Part shown: positions 40,436 to 48,608 of the stretch, one piece after another | Layout: the number at the start of each line of letters is the position of its first letter | Numbering within the stretch: position 1 is the stretch's first letter | Assembly (NCBI RefSeq): GCF_014649335.1 | Contig: NZ_BMSV01000010.1 | Span: 206,266-270,265 of the forward strand | Length of the DNA stretch: 64,000 bases | Origin: Streptomyces roseolilacinus | Lineage (GTDB): Bacteria > Actinomycetota > Actinomycetes > Streptomycetales > Streptomycetaceae | Direction: 5' to 3' | Position numbers and translations under genes: made by a program | The notes under the pieces: generated by a model | Told to the model about the DNA's origin: nothing | Database searches by the model: none | Seen by the model: only the letters and a program-made list of their open reading frames with translations

Positions 40436-41254
40436 GTGGCAGAACTCCTCACCGTCAACGACCCCGACGACCCGCGCCTGCACGACTACACGGGCCTCAC
40501 CGACGTGGAGCTGCGCCGCCGCCGCGAACCGGAGGAGGGCCTGTTCATCGCCGAGGGCGAGAAGGTCATCCGCCGCGCCCTCCACGCCGGGTACGGGATG
40601 CGGTCGATGCTGCTCTCCGCGAAGTGGGTCGACGCCATGCGGGACGTCATCGACGGCGTCCCCGCACCGGTGTACGTGGTGGAGCCGGACCTCGCCGAGC
40701 GGGTCACCGGCTACCACGTCCACCGCGGCGCGCTGGCCTCCATGCGCCGCGAGCCGCTGCCCGCGGCCCGGGACCTGCTCGCGACGGCCCGCCGGGTGGC
40801 CGTCATGGAGTCCGTCAACGACCACACCAACATCGGCGCCATCTTCCGCAGCGCCGCAGCCCTCGGCATGGACGCGGTCCTGCTGTCCCCGGACTGCGCC
40901 GACCCGCTGTACCGGCGCTCGGTGAAGGTGTCGATGGGCGCGGTCTTCTCCGTCCCGTACGCCCGCCTCGACAGCTGGCCGCACGACCTGGGGGCGGTGC
41001 GGGAGGCGGGCTTCCGGCTGCTGGCGCTGACGCCCGACGCGACGGCGACCGCCCTCGACGAGGAGGCCCCGCACCGTCTGGAGCGGGTGGCGCTGATGCT
41101 GGGCGCCGAGGGCGAGGGGCTGTCGGCGCGGGCCCTGCGCGCGGCCGACGCGCGGGTGCGCATCCCGATGTCGCACGGCGTCGACTCGCTGAACGTGGGC
41201 GCCGCGGCGGCCGTCGCGTTCTACGCCGTGACGGCGGGCCGCCCTCAGCCCTGA
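40436..41254 (+). CDS. SpoU/TrmH-family RNA 2'-O-methyltransferase
   Basis: 272 aa. N-terminal substrate-binding domain (RLHDYTGLTDVELRRRREPEEGLFIAEGEKVIRRALHAGYGMRSMLLS) and C-terminal SPOUT knot with motif 1 VNDHTNIGAIFRSAAALGMDAVLL, motif 2 VALMLGAEGEGLS, and motif 3 VRIPMSHGVDSLNVGAAAAVAFYA. These bind SAM and methylate ribose of rRNA or tRNA. It may be the orthologue of a resistance-type 23S methyltransferase, but target is not evident. GTG start 38 bases after cysG, so cotranscription is possible. Its last 10 bases overlap the convergent kinase gene. Confidence 0.9.
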   Translation: MAELLTVNDPDDPRLHDYTGLTDVELRRRREPEEGLFIAEGEKVIRRALHAGYGMRSMLLSAKWVDAMRDVIDGVPAPVYVVEPDLAERVTGYHVHRGALASMRREPLPAARDLLATARRVAVMESVNDHTNIGAIFRSAAALGMDAVLLSPDCADPLYRRSVKVSMGAVFSVPYARLDSWPHDLGAVREAGFRLLALTPDATATALDEEAPHRLERVALMLGAEGEGLSARALRAADARVRIPMSHGVDSLNVGAAAAVAFYAVTAGRPQP

Positions 41255-42507
41255 AGGGCCTGCGCCCCGGCGATGCCGAGCAGCACGATCAGCGTCACCA
41301 CGACGAACACGAACAGCCGCTGACGCAGCAGCCGCGGGTTGGCGGGCCGCCGCAGGCCCGACGAGGTCCCCGGCCCCGTGCCCGTCCCGGTCCGGCGCGG
41401 CCCGGTGCGCGGACCGGGCCGGACGCCCGGCTGCGAGGGGTGCCGCCGGCCCCGTGCCCCGCCGCCCCTGGACGGCACCGGCTGCGCGCCGCGGGGCCGC
41501 GGCGCGGGGGTGCGCTGCGCCCGCCCCTGCGTGGTCCGCTCGGTGTACCGCTCCGTGGGCCGCGGCGGCGGATGACCGGCCCGCCGCCCGCCCGTGGCCC
41601 GGTCGGCGCGCTCCAGCCGCTCCGCCCGGTCCGGGCGCGGCACGACGGGCCGCGCCTCCGCCAGCGGGGCCACCATGCCCAGCCCCTGCGCCTCCCGCGC
41701 GGCGATCTCCTTCAGCCGCAGCGACAGCTGCAGCGTGCTCGGCCGCTCCTCGGGCTCCTTCGCCAGGCACGCCCGCACCAGCGGGGCCAGCGCGTCGGGG
41801 ACGCCCTGCAGCTGGGGCTCCTCGTGGACGACGCGGTACAGCATCACCTCGGAGCTGCCGTGCCCGAACGGCGAGTCGCCCATCGCCGCGTACGCCAGGG
41901 TCGCGCCGAGCGCGAAGACGTCCGTCGCGGGCGTGACGGCCGCGCCCCGCACCTGCTCGGGCGCGAGGAAGCCGGGGGAGCCCACCGCCGTGCCGACGTG
42001 GGTGAGGGTGGACGCGCCGGTCGCCCAGGCGATGCCGAAGTCGATGATCCGCGGCCCCTTCGGGGACAGCAGGATGTTGGACGGCTTCAGGTCCCGGTGC
42101 ACGACGCCCGCCTCGTGGACGGCGACCAGGCCCTCCGACAGCGCGGCGCCGATCGCGGCGACGTCGGCCGCGGGCAGCGGCCCCTCCTCGGCGATCTTGT
42201 CGTGGAGCGAGGGCCCCGGTACGTACTGCGTGGCGAACCAGGGGCGCTCGGCCTCCAGGTCGGCCGCCACGAGCCGGGCCGTGCAGCCGCCGCGGATCCG
42301 CCGCGCGGCGGACACCTCGCGCGCGAAGCGCGACCTGAACTCCTGGTCCTCGGCGAGATCCGGCCGGATCACCTTCAGCGCCACCCGCTGCCCGCGCCGG
42401 TCGGAACCGAGGTAGACCACCCCCATCCCGCCCGCGCCGAGCCGCCGGTGCAGCCTGAACGAGCCGACGACACGCGGGTCCTCGCGCCGGAGCCGCATCA
42501 TCGCCAT
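41245..42507 (-). CDS. Membrane-anchored Hanks-type Ser/Thr protein kinase
   Basis: 420 aa. Kinase domain about 14-275: GRLGAGGMGVVYLG-like P-loop (RLGAGGMGVVYLGSD), VALKVI lysine, catalytic loop VVHRDLKPSNILLS, DFGIAW, GSPGFLAPEQ, and DVFALGATLAYA. A 120-residue Pro/Arg/Gly-rich linker and a C-terminal transmembrane helix (LFVFVVVTLIVLLGIAGAQAL) follow; only three residues project outside, so there is no PASTA-type sensor. Cytosolic kinase tethered to membrane; substrates unknown. ATG 42507 has AGGGG upstream. Codon and GC pattern as neighbours. Confidence 0.93.
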   Translation of the reverse strand: MAMMRLRREDPRVVGSFRLHRRLGAGGMGVVYLGSDRRGQRVALKVIRPDLAEDQEFRSRFAREVSAARRIRGGCTARLVAADLEAERPWFATQYVPGPSLHDKIAEEGPLPAADVAAIGAALSEGLVAVHEAGVVHRDLKPSNILLSPKGPRIIDFGIAWATGASTLTHVGTAVGSPGFLAPEQVRGAAVTPATDVFALGATLAYAAMGDSPFGHGSSEVMLYRVVHEEPQLQGVPDALAPLVRACLAKEPEERPSTLQLSLRLKEIAAREAQGLGMVAPLAEARPVVPRPDRAERLERADRATGGRRAGHPPPRPTERYTERTTQGRAQRTPAPRPRGAQPVPSRGGGARGRRHPSQPGVRPGPRTGPRRTGTGTGPGTSSGLRRPANPRLLRQRLFVFVVVTLIVLLGIAGAQALQG

Positions 42508-43100
42508 GTCCGTCCCCTACCTGCCGTGGGGAGCTCCCCACCCCGCCGTCGCGGTCCTTCTGACGCCGCCCAGCTTACGTACCCGGGCCCGGGTGCGCTC
42601 ATAGGCCGCGCCCTCACACCACGATCGATTCTCGGCCGCGGGACCGGAAGATGAGCCCGTCTCAGGTGCCGCCGGAGGCAGGGCGGCGGGCCCGACGGTC
42701 AATCAAGATCCTTTGTGGGCAAGGGCGTTGGCGCGGGGGACCGGTCCGCCCCGCCGGGGCCGGCCGGCCCCCGCCGGCCGGTGCCGCGGGGGAGGGGGGC
42801 GGGCCCGTACGGACGCGGGGCGGGCACGTGAGCGATGTCACCCGGGCGCCGCGCGCCCCCCTGACGCCACCCGCTCCCGCGGCCCCCCCCCTCCGGGAAG
42901 ACCCGTAGGACGGAGCGGCCGTCTCCAACCAGGGGAGTACGCCACCGGGCGGGGCCTCCTCCTGGAGGAGGCCCGTCAATCGGTACGCGGGCATGACGCC
43001 CGGGCTGCCCCGTTTCCCTAGGGTTGGTGTCGAGCGGCGGGTGCAGCACTCGTCCCCCGAGGTCCGACACCCGCCGCCGCAGACAGAGGGGAGAGGAGCC
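42508..43100. other. 593-base region between kinase and small membrane protein
   Basis: No intact gene is seen. It must hold the kinase promoter (right to left) and that of the small membrane protein. Notable sites: GTGAGCGATGTCAC (42828-42841), which fits GTG-N6-GNCAC, the motif described for Streptomyces Crp; a hairpin at 42952-42974; and a relatively AT-rich patch GTCAATCAAGATCCTTTG at about 42699-42716. Confidence 0.55.
42952..42974. repeat. Short-loop hairpin GGGCCTCCTCC/GGAGGAGGCCC
   Basis: An 11-base perfect inverted repeat with 1-base centre. It precedes a GTCAATC stretch; could end an upstream transcript or be a structured leader of the small membrane-protein gene. Role unknown. Confidence 0.5.
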
Positions 43101-43310
43101 ATGGCGGACACGGCACCGCGGACGATGGTCCGTACGCAGGGACGGAAGGCGGTCTTCGCCCCGTCCGGCGGCCACCCGTCGGGCCGGCGCCACCCGCTGG
43201 TGGCGACGGCGATGGTCCTCCCCCTGGCCACGCTCCTGGTCGTCGCGTTCGGCGGCTGGGAGGCGGTGATGACACAGGCGTCGTCCGTGGGCGTGATGCT
43301 GGGGCGCTGA
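43101..43310 (+). CDS. Small single-pass membrane protein
   Basis: 69 aa. A basic N-terminal part (MVRTQGRKAVFAPSGGHPSGRRH) is followed by a hydrophobic helix PLVATAMVLPLATLLVVAFGGWEAVM and a short tail. No family is recognised. ATG has an excellent AGGGGAGAGGAGCC ribosome site, and a T-rich terminator follows, so it is probably real. Similar small proteins next to the tRNA cluster exist in streptomycetes, as far as I remember; function unknown. Confidence 0.72.
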   Translation: MADTAPRTMVRTQGRKAVFAPSGGHPSGRRHPLVATAMVLPLATLLVVAFGGWEAVMTQASSVGVMLGR

Positions 43311-43391
43311 GCGGGCGCCCCGGGCCCGGGAGAGCGGCCCGGGCCGGCGACATCCGGCCAACCCCGTGGGGACGGGGGTGCGGCGGACGGC

Positions 43392-43431
43392 AGTGGCGGT
43401 CGGTCAGCTGGGGAGCTGGCCGGCCGCCACT
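43392..43431 (+). terminator. Terminator with T-rich tail after the small membrane-protein gene
   Basis: 18-base stem (43392-43409 with 43414-43431, including two G-U pairs), loop GGGG, followed by TTCTTTC at about 43431-43437. One of the few classical intrinsic terminators in the window. Confidence 0.8.
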
Positions 43432-43499
43432 TCTTTCGTGCCCGGAACCCGTGGTACCCGCCCCGCCTCACGCACGGACGAAGCCCCGGCGCACACGCG

Positions 43500-43536
43500 A
43501 GGAGCCCCCGTCCGCGCTGGGCGGACGGGGGCTCCT
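43500..43536 (-). terminator. Terminator of the minus-strand tRNA cluster
   Basis: AGGAGCCCCCGTCCGC (43500-43515) pairs perfectly with 43521-43536 (16 bp), loop GCTGG. It begins 6 bases beyond the 3' end of the last tRNA-Val of the cluster. Confidence 0.85.
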
Positions 43537-43541
43537 GTCGG

Positions 43542-43613
43542 TGGACGATACTGGGATTGAACCAGTGACCTCTTCCGTGTCAGGGAAGCGCTCTCCCGCT
43601 GAGCTAATCGTCC
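43542..43613 (-). tRNA. tRNA-Val(GAC), copy 1
   Basis: 72-nt cloverleaf on the minus strand: 5' GGACGAT acceptor, D-arm TTAGCTCAGCGGGAGAGC, anticodon arm CTTCC-CTGACAC-GGAAG (anticodon GAC), T-arm with GGTTCAATCCC. CCA is not encoded. Last of a five-tRNA cluster. Confidence 0.97.
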
Positions 43614-43661
43614 TCGGGACCACGGAGTCCTCACACAACGTGCGGAACCGCGGGCACTGCG

Positions 43662-43733
43662 TGCGCGATACTGGGATTGAACCAGTGACCTCTTCCGTGT
43701 CAGGGAAGCGCTCTCCCGCTGAGCTAATCGCGC
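43662..43733 (-). tRNA. tRNA-Val(GAC), copy 2
   Basis: Same body as copy 1, but acceptor stem GCGCGAT/ATCGCGC instead of GGACGAT/ATCGTCC, with compensatory changes on both sides. Anticodon GAC. Separated from copy 1 by 48 bases. Confidence 0.97.
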
Positions 43734-43761
43734 GGGAAACCACTGCTACCAGCGGTTTCAG

Positions 43762-43833
43762 TGGACGATACTGGGATTGAACCAGTGACCTCTTCCGTGT
43801 CAGGGAAGCGCTCTCCCGCTGAGCTAATCGTCC
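43762..43833 (-). tRNA. tRNA-Val(GAC), copy 3
   Basis: Identical to copy 1 by eye, including the GGACGAT acceptor; anticodon GAC. Only 4 bases separate it from the upstream tRNA-Cys. Confidence 0.97.
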
Positions 43834-43837
43834 TTGG

Positions 43838-43908
43838 AGGTGGAGACGGGATTTGAACCCGTGTAGACGGCTTTGCAGGCCGTTGCCTCGCCTCTCGGCC
43901 ACTCCACC
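43838..43908 (-). tRNA. tRNA-Cys(GCA)
   Basis: 71-nt tRNA: GGTGGAG acceptor, anticodon arm ACGGC-CTGCAAA-GCCGT (anticodon GCA), T-loop GGTTCAAATCC. CCA is not encoded. Confidence 0.97.
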
Positions 43909-43944
43909 AGGAGTGCGGGGGGTCGGGAAGATCCCCCACTTTCG

Positions 43945-44017
43945 AGCGGACGACGAGATTCGAACTCGCGACCCTCACCTTGGCAAGGTGATGCTCTACC
44001 AACTGAGCCACGTCCGC
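43945..44017 (-). tRNA. tRNA-Gly(GCC)
   Basis: 73-nt tRNA: GCGGACG acceptor, D-arm TGGCTCAGTTGGTAGAGCA, anticodon arm CACC-TTGCCAA-GGTG (anticodon GCC), T-loop AGTTCGAATCT. First gene of the minus-strand cluster. Confidence 0.97.
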
Positions 44018-44219
44018 CTGTCTTTTCCGTTCCGCTTGCGCGTCCCGGCGACGTGTTGAACTCTAGCGGATTCCCGGGCCAGTACAAAAACGCGTTTCCG
44101 CAGCGTGCTGCGCCGCCACCCGCCGCGACCCGCCGCCGCGACCCCGGCGGCCCCCGCGCCGACCTGGGACCATGCCCGCCCGGACGGCCCCGGCGCGCCC
44201 CCGTCCTACACTCGCATCC

Positions 44220-45278
44220 GTGCACGACCTCGCTCCTCTGGCCCGCTTCGGCGGCCTCCTCGCCACCGACCTGCGGGACGTCACCAGCGACCCGGAGGCC
44301 CTCGAGTCCTCCGGCTTCTGGGCCGTCGCCGCCGACTTCGAAGGCCGTCTCACCTGCGCCCGCTTCGGTGACGTCCGCCCCGACCCGGTGCCCGCCCCCG
44401 TGCCGGGCCGCTGGCGCGGGCCCGCCGTCGGGGACTGGACGTCGTCGCTCGACCGCGACGCGTACGTCGCGGGCGTGCGCCGCATCCGCGAGCACATCGC
44501 GGCCGGCGAGGTCTACCAGGCCAACCTCTGCCGCGTCCTGTCCGCGCCCCTGCCGGCGGGCACCGCCGCCACCGCCGACGTGGACGCCCTCACCGCGCTC
44601 CTGGCCCGCGGCAACCCCGCCCCCTATGCGGGAACGATTCGCCTGCCCGCGCACGGCGTGGAGATAGCCACCGCCTCCCCCGAGCTGTACCTGCGCCGCG
44701 ACGGCCGCACCGTCGAGTCCGGCCCCATCAAGGGCACCGGCAGGACCGCGCAGGACCTGCTGGAGAAGGACCACGCCGAGAACGTGATGATCGTCGACCT
44801 GGTCCGCAACGACCTCGGCCGCGTCTGCGCCACCGGCACCGTCAGCGTCCCGAGGCTCTGCGCGGTCGAGCCCCACCCGGGCCTCGTCCACCTCGTCTCC
44901 ACCGTCCGCGGCGAGCTGGCCCCCGCCCAGGGCTGGCCGGGCCTGCTGGCCGCCACCTTCCCGCCCGGCTCCGTCACCGGCGCCCCCAAGTCCAGTGCCC
45001 TGCGGATCATCGAGGCGCTGGAGACGGCACCCCGCGGCCCGTACTGCGGCGGCGTCGGCTGGGTCGACGCCGACCGCCGCACCGGCGAGCTGGCCGTCGG
45101 CATCCGCACCTTCTGGATCGACCGGCGCGAGCGCGGGGGCGTCCTGCGGTTCGGCACCGGCGCGGGCATCACCTGGGGATCCGACCCCGAGGGGGAGTGG
45201 CGGGAGACCGAACTGAAGGCGGCGCGGCTCCTCGCGGTAGCGTCGGGCGCGCACGAGGCGAGCGGAAGGACCATCTGA
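44220..45278 (+). CDS. pabB: Aminodeoxychorismate synthase component I-like (chorismate-binding)
   Basis: 352 aa. Chorismate-binding enzyme of the PabB/TrpE superfamily for 4-amino-4-deoxychorismate, the p-aminobenzoate/folate precursor. The catalytic domain spans about 80-340: YVAGVRRIREHIAAGEVYQANL, the ESGPIKGTGRT motif (PIKGT rather than the PIAGT of TrpE), DHAENVMIVDLVRNDLGRV, SVTGAPKSSAL. No glutaminase domain, so it uses ammonia or a separate PabA. pabC starts 2 bases after it. TACACT (44207-44212) lies 7 bases before GTG 44220, suggesting a leaderless transcript. Confidence 0.9.
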   Translation: MHDLAPLARFGGLLATDLRDVTSDPEALESSGFWAVAADFEGRLTCARFGDVRPDPVPAPVPGRWRGPAVGDWTSSLDRDAYVAGVRRIREHIAAGEVYQANLCRVLSAPLPAGTAATADVDALTALLARGNPAPYAGTIRLPAHGVEIATASPELYLRRDGRTVESGPIKGTGRTAQDLLEKDHAENVMIVDLVRNDLGRVCATGTVSVPRLCAVEPHPGLVHLVSTVRGELAPAQGWPGLLAATFPPGSVTGAPKSSALRIIEALETAPRGPYCGGVGWVDADRRTGELAVGIRTFWIDRRERGGVLRFGTGAGITWGSDPEGEWRETELKAARLLAVASGAHEASGRTI

Positions 45279-45280
45279 CG

Positions 45281-46093
45281 ATGAAGCTGTGGGTCAACGG
45301 CGAACTGCGGGACGCGGACGCCGCGACGATCTCCGTCCTGGACCACGGCCTGACCGTGGGGGACGGCGTCTTCGAGACGCTCAAGACGGTCCGCGGCCGG
45401 CCGTTCGCCCTCGACCTCCACCTGGACCGGCTCGTCCGCTCCGCGCGCGGCCTCGGCCTGCCCGACCCGGACCTGGACGAGGTGCGCCGCGCCTGCGCCG
45501 CCGTGGTGGAGGCCAACCCGGTGGAGCTCGGCCGGCTCCGCGTCACGTACACCGGCGGGCTGTCCCCGCTCGGCTCCGACCGGGGCGACGCCGGCCCGAG
45601 CCTCGTCGTCGCCCTCGGCGAGGTCGCGCCCCGGCCCGACACCACGGCCGTCGTCACCGTCCCCTGGACCCGCAACGAGCGCGGCGCCCTCACCGGCCTC
45701 AAGACCACCTCGTACGCGGAGAACGTCGTCGCCCTGGCCCACGCCCACCGGCAGGGCGCGTCGGAGGCGCTGTTCGCCAACACCGCCGGCCGGCTCTGCG
45801 AGGGCACCGGATCCAACGTCTTCGTCGTCCTCGACGGCCGGATCCACACCCCGCCGCTCGCCTCGGGCTGCCTCGCGGGCATCACCCGCCACCTGGTCAT
45901 CGAGTGGACCGGCGCCCAGGAGACGGACCTCCCCCTGGACGTGCTGCGCACCGCCGACGAGATCTTCCTGACCTCCACGCTCCGCGACGTCCAGGCCGTC
46001 CACCGCGTCGACGACCGCGAGCCGGCGTCCGCGCCCGGCCCGGTCACGGCCAAGGCGATGCGCGTCTTCGCGGAGCGGGCCGCCCTGCTGTGA
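45281..46093 (+). CDS. pabC: Aminodeoxychorismate lyase
   Basis: 270 aa. PLP fold-type IV enzyme (PabC/branched-chain transaminase-like). Start WVNGELRDADAATISVLDHGLTVGDGVFET is characteristic, the Schiff-base lysine is in LTGLKTTSYAENV (about 145), and SEALFANTAGRLCEGTGSNVFVV forms the cofactor site. Cleaves aminodeoxychorismate to p-aminobenzoate and pyruvate. It directly follows pabB (2-base gap; GGAAGGA within the pabB end serves as ribosome site). D-amino-acid aminotransferase is the main alternative; the pabB linkage favours PabC. Confidence 0.92.
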   Translation: MKLWVNGELRDADAATISVLDHGLTVGDGVFETLKTVRGRPFALDLHLDRLVRSARGLGLPDPDLDEVRRACAAVVEANPVELGRLRVTYTGGLSPLGSDRGDAGPSLVVALGEVAPRPDTTAVVTVPWTRNERGALTGLKTTSYAENVVALAHAHRQGASEALFANTAGRLCEGTGSNVFVVLDGRIHTPPLASGCLAGITRHLVIEWTGAQETDLPLDVLRTADEIFLTSTLRDVQAVHRVDDREPASAPGPVTAKAMRVFAERAALL

Positions 46094-46135
46094 CCCGGTG
46101 ATGGCCCGGGGCGCGTGGTGGGTAGGAGACCGGCG

Positions 46136-46912
46136 ATGACCACCACCCTGCGGCCGACCGGGCCGCTCCAGCAGGCCGACGACGGCACCCTGTCGCGCTC
46201 CTACGAGGTGTGCGTCAACAGCCGCCCCGTGGGCGTCGTCCGGGTCGGCACGCTCCGCGCGCGCGGCCGCCCCCTCGGCACGATCAGCGACCTGCGCGTC
46301 GACGAGGCGGACCGCGGCCGCGGCCGGGGCACCGTCGCCGCGCTCGCCGCCGAGGAGGTGCTGCGGGGCTGGCGCTGCGACCGGATACGGGTCTCCGTGC
46401 CCGCCGGCGCCCCCACCGCCCTGCGCCTCGCCACGGCCCTCGGGTACACCGAGAACGGCCACGTCCTGGTCAAGGACCTCGGCTCCGCCGAGCCGGCCCC
46501 GCCGCCCCCGGCCGGGCTGGAGGTCCGCCCCATGACGGAGGCGGAGTCCGCCCGCTGGATCGCCGCCGACCCGGGCCGCGCCGCGCTGCTCCCCGACGGC
46601 CCGGCCACCGCGGGCACCCACCTCCACGTCGCCGTACGGGACGGGGTGCGGATCGGCCACCTGTGGACGGGCCGGCGCGACCTGCCGGCGGGGGAGCGGG
46701 TGCCGTACGTGTGGGAGATCGAGGTCGTCGAGGGCGAGCGCCGCAGGGGCCACGGCCGGGCGCTGATGCACTTCGCCGAGGGCCTCGTACGCGCCGGGGG
46801 CGGCGACCGCCTCGCCCTCCGCGTGGACCCCGCCAACACCGCGGCCCGCTCCCTGTACGCGTCGCTCGGCTACCGGCTGCTGTCCTCGGACTACGAAAAG
46901 GCCCTGTACTGA
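46136..46912 (+). CDS. Tandem GNAT-domain acetyltransferase
   Basis: 258 aa with two GNAT-like halves. First half (about 20-120): LGTISDLRVDEADRGRGRGTVAALAAEEVLRGW. Second half (about 130-258): WEIEVVEGERRRGHGRALMHFAEGLVRAGG and ALRVDPANTAARSLYASLGYRLLSSDYEKAL, with the better preserved acetyl-CoA loop (R/Q-R-G-H-G). Probably only the C-terminal half is catalytic. ATG 46136 with TAGGAG 8 bases upstream. Substrate unknown. Confidence 0.85.
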   Translation: MTTTLRPTGPLQQADDGTLSRSYEVCVNSRPVGVVRVGTLRARGRPLGTISDLRVDEADRGRGRGTVAALAAEEVLRGWRCDRIRVSVPAGAPTALRLATALGYTENGHVLVKDLGSAEPAPPPPAGLEVRPMTEAESARWIAADPGRAALLPDGPATAGTHLHVAVRDGVRIGHLWTGRRDLPAGERVPYVWEIEVVEGERRRGHGRALMHFAEGLVRAGGGDRLALRVDPANTAARSLYASLGYRLLSSDYEKALY

Positions 46913-46914
46913 AC

Positions 46915-46940
46915 GGGGCCGGACCGCGCGGCCCGGCCCC
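46915..46940. terminator. Bidirectional terminator between GNAT and DsbA-like genes
   Basis: GGGGCCGG (46915-46922) with CCGGCCCC (46933-46940), loop of 10, between convergent stop codons (46912 and 46950). Confidence 0.7.
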
Positions 46941-46949
46941 GGCGGCGGG

Positions 46950-47471
46950 TCAGCGCCCGGCCAGCAGGCGGTCGACGATCTCCTCGACGCGGGCGCGCAG
47001 GCCCTCCTGGCTCTTGCCGCCGTCCAGGCGCTCGCCGCCGATCACGTACGTGGGCGTGCCGGTGACGCCGATGGCCTTGCCCTCGGCCTGGTCGGCGTCG
47101 ACCGCCAGCAGGTGCCGCCCGTCGACGAGCGCCGTGTCGAACTCCTCGTCGTCCAGGCCCAGGCCGCGCGCGACCTCCAGCAGGAACGCCTCGCCCTTCG
47201 CGTCCAGCTCCTCCACGCGCGCCAGGACCTCCTCCGCGTACGGCCAGCCCTTGCCCTGGGCCAGGGCCTCCTCGGCGGCCTGTGCGGCGGCGTAGGCGTG
47301 CGGGTGCTTCTCCAGCGGGAAGTGGCGCAGCCGCACCTCCAGCCGGTCGCCGTAGTGGTCCCGCAGGGCCCGCAGGTCCTCCAGCGCGGTCCGGCAGTCG
47401 GGGCACTGCAGCTCGCACCAGACGTCCAGGACGACGGGTGGGGTGGTGGGGTCGGTGGTGGAGTCGTTCAT
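46950..47471 (-). CDS. DsbA-family thioredoxin-fold protein
   Basis: 173 aa. Thioredoxin fold with active-site CPDC in VWCELQCPDCRTALEDLRALRDHYGDRLEVRLRHFPLEKHPHA, helical insertion, and C-terminal cis-Pro block VTGTPTYVIGGERLDGG. No signal peptide, so cytosolic; probably a disulphide oxidoreductase or a FrnE/DsbA-like isomerase. It is monocistronic. ATG 47471 has GACTGGCCCC upstream, weak ribosome site. Confidence 0.9.
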   Translation of the reverse strand: MNDSTTDPTTPPVVLDVWCELQCPDCRTALEDLRALRDHYGDRLEVRLRHFPLEKHPHAYAAAQAAEEALAQGKGWPYAEEVLARVEELDAKGEAFLLEVARGLGLDDEEFDTALVDGRHLLAVDADQAEGKAIGVTGTPTYVIGGERLDGGKSQEGLRARVEEIVDRLLAGR

Positions 47472-47658
47472 GGGGCCAGTCTCCCAGCCCGGTCACCGCC
47501 GCCCCAACCGGGACGGCCGCCGCCGCGACCGGGACCTGAGGAGGAGACCGCCCCGGAGATCTCCCGGAGACGGCCCGCCGCGCCGCCGGAGCCGTGGCCA
47601 CCGCACGTCCGGTCGATGCAGGATGGGAGGGACGACACCCCCAGGGCTGGAGGACCGG

Positions 47659-48090
47659 ATGCTTGCCGAGACGATCTGTTCCGCGGCGGCCGCGGCGGGG
47701 TTGGGCATCGCGGCGCTCACGGCGTACCGCAGGCGGTTCCTCGCCGCGGCCCGCGTCGCGGCCTACGCGCTGGTCCCCCTCGGCCTGGTGCTGACCGGCG
47801 CCGTCGAGTGGCTGGCCGGCACGGCGTTCAGCCCCGTGGCGTGGACCGGGTTCGGGCTGCTCGGGGCGTCGTGGCTGGTGTTCGCCGGCACGCGGGCCGT
47901 CGAGCGGCGCCGGGGCGGGGGGCGCGGCACGCGCCGGGAGCGCCGGACGGTGGGGGCACGGCAGCCGGACGCGGTGGCGCCGCCGGCCGCGCGGCCGGCG
48001 CCGGCCGCGGGGGAGGGGCGTACGGGCAGCAGCGCGCCCGCCGACGACTTCAGCGACATCGAGGCCATCCTGAAGAAGCACGGCATCTGA
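47659..48090 (+). CDS. Small membrane protein with conserved acidic C-terminus
   Basis: 143 aa. Three hydrophobic stretches (about 4-22, 31-51, 59-77): ICSAAAAAGLGIAALTAY, VAAYALVPLGLVLTGAVEW, WTGFGLLGASWLVFAGTRAV. Then a basic, Ala/Pro-rich linker and the ending ADDFSDIEAILKKHGI. The terminal DDFxDIEAILKKHGI block looks conserved and could be an interaction motif. No known domain is recognised. ATG 47659 has GGCTGGAGGACC upstream. Confidence 0.75.
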   Translation: MLAETICSAAAAAGLGIAALTAYRRRFLAAARVAAYALVPLGLVLTGAVEWLAGTAFSPVAWTGFGLLGASWLVFAGTRAVERRRGGGRGTRRERRTVGARQPDAVAPPAARPAPAAGEGRTGSSAPADDFSDIEAILKKHGI

Positions 48091-48235
48091 CCGCCGCTCA
48101 CCCCCACGGGGGACGGCGAAGGGTGGCGCGAAGGGTGGCGGTGGGCGGCGGAGCGGTGGCGGTCGGTCGAACTATGCGGTGAACTGCCCCTGTTTGCCGG
48201 TCCTGTTGGGTGAAGGGCGGCACACCGGCTGCGCC

Positions 48236-48403
48236 ATGATCTGCCCCGAGATGCTCGATACCTCGCGGGAGCAGAACCCCGCCCCCACCGAAGAACCGCG
48301 CGGCTGCCTGTTCGCGCTCTCCCAGCCACCGCTCATGATCTTCCTGGCGGTGATCGGCGTCCTCCTCCTGATGGCGTCGGTGCACGACCTCTTCCTGTTG
48401 TGA
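48236..48403 (+). CDS. Small membrane protein
   Basis: 55 aa. Polar N-terminus (MICPEMLDTSREQNPAPTEE) then PRGCLFALSQPPLMIFLAVIGVLLLMASVHDLFLL with one transmembrane helix. The start is uncertain: ATG 48236 or the in-frame ATG 48251 (MLDTSREQ); no clear ribosome site. The hydrophobicity and codon pattern suggest a real gene. No function can be given. Confidence 0.6.
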   Translation: MICPEMLDTSREQNPAPTEEPRGCLFALSQPPLMIFLAVIGVLLLMASVHDLFLL

Positions 48404-48608
48404 GCGGCTCCCCCTCCTCGGCCCGCTCCGCCTCCGGGCCGCTCCCGGCGGGCGCCGGGGGAGGAGCGTGCCCGGCGCCCCGCGCCCGCGCGACCGCCCT
48501 CCCGGCGCCCGCGGGCCCCTCCGGCTCCGCGCGCGGCACCGGGGGAAGCGTTCCTCCCCGTGCTCCGGCCCCGTCGGCCGCGGGCCGGCCGGGGGTGCCT
48601 TCGGCCGG

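Noticed and set aside
43451..43902. Protein ORFs across the tRNA cluster containing repeated TSSVSGKRSPAEL
   Set aside because: The repeated peptide is the translation of three tRNA-Val genes on the other strand.
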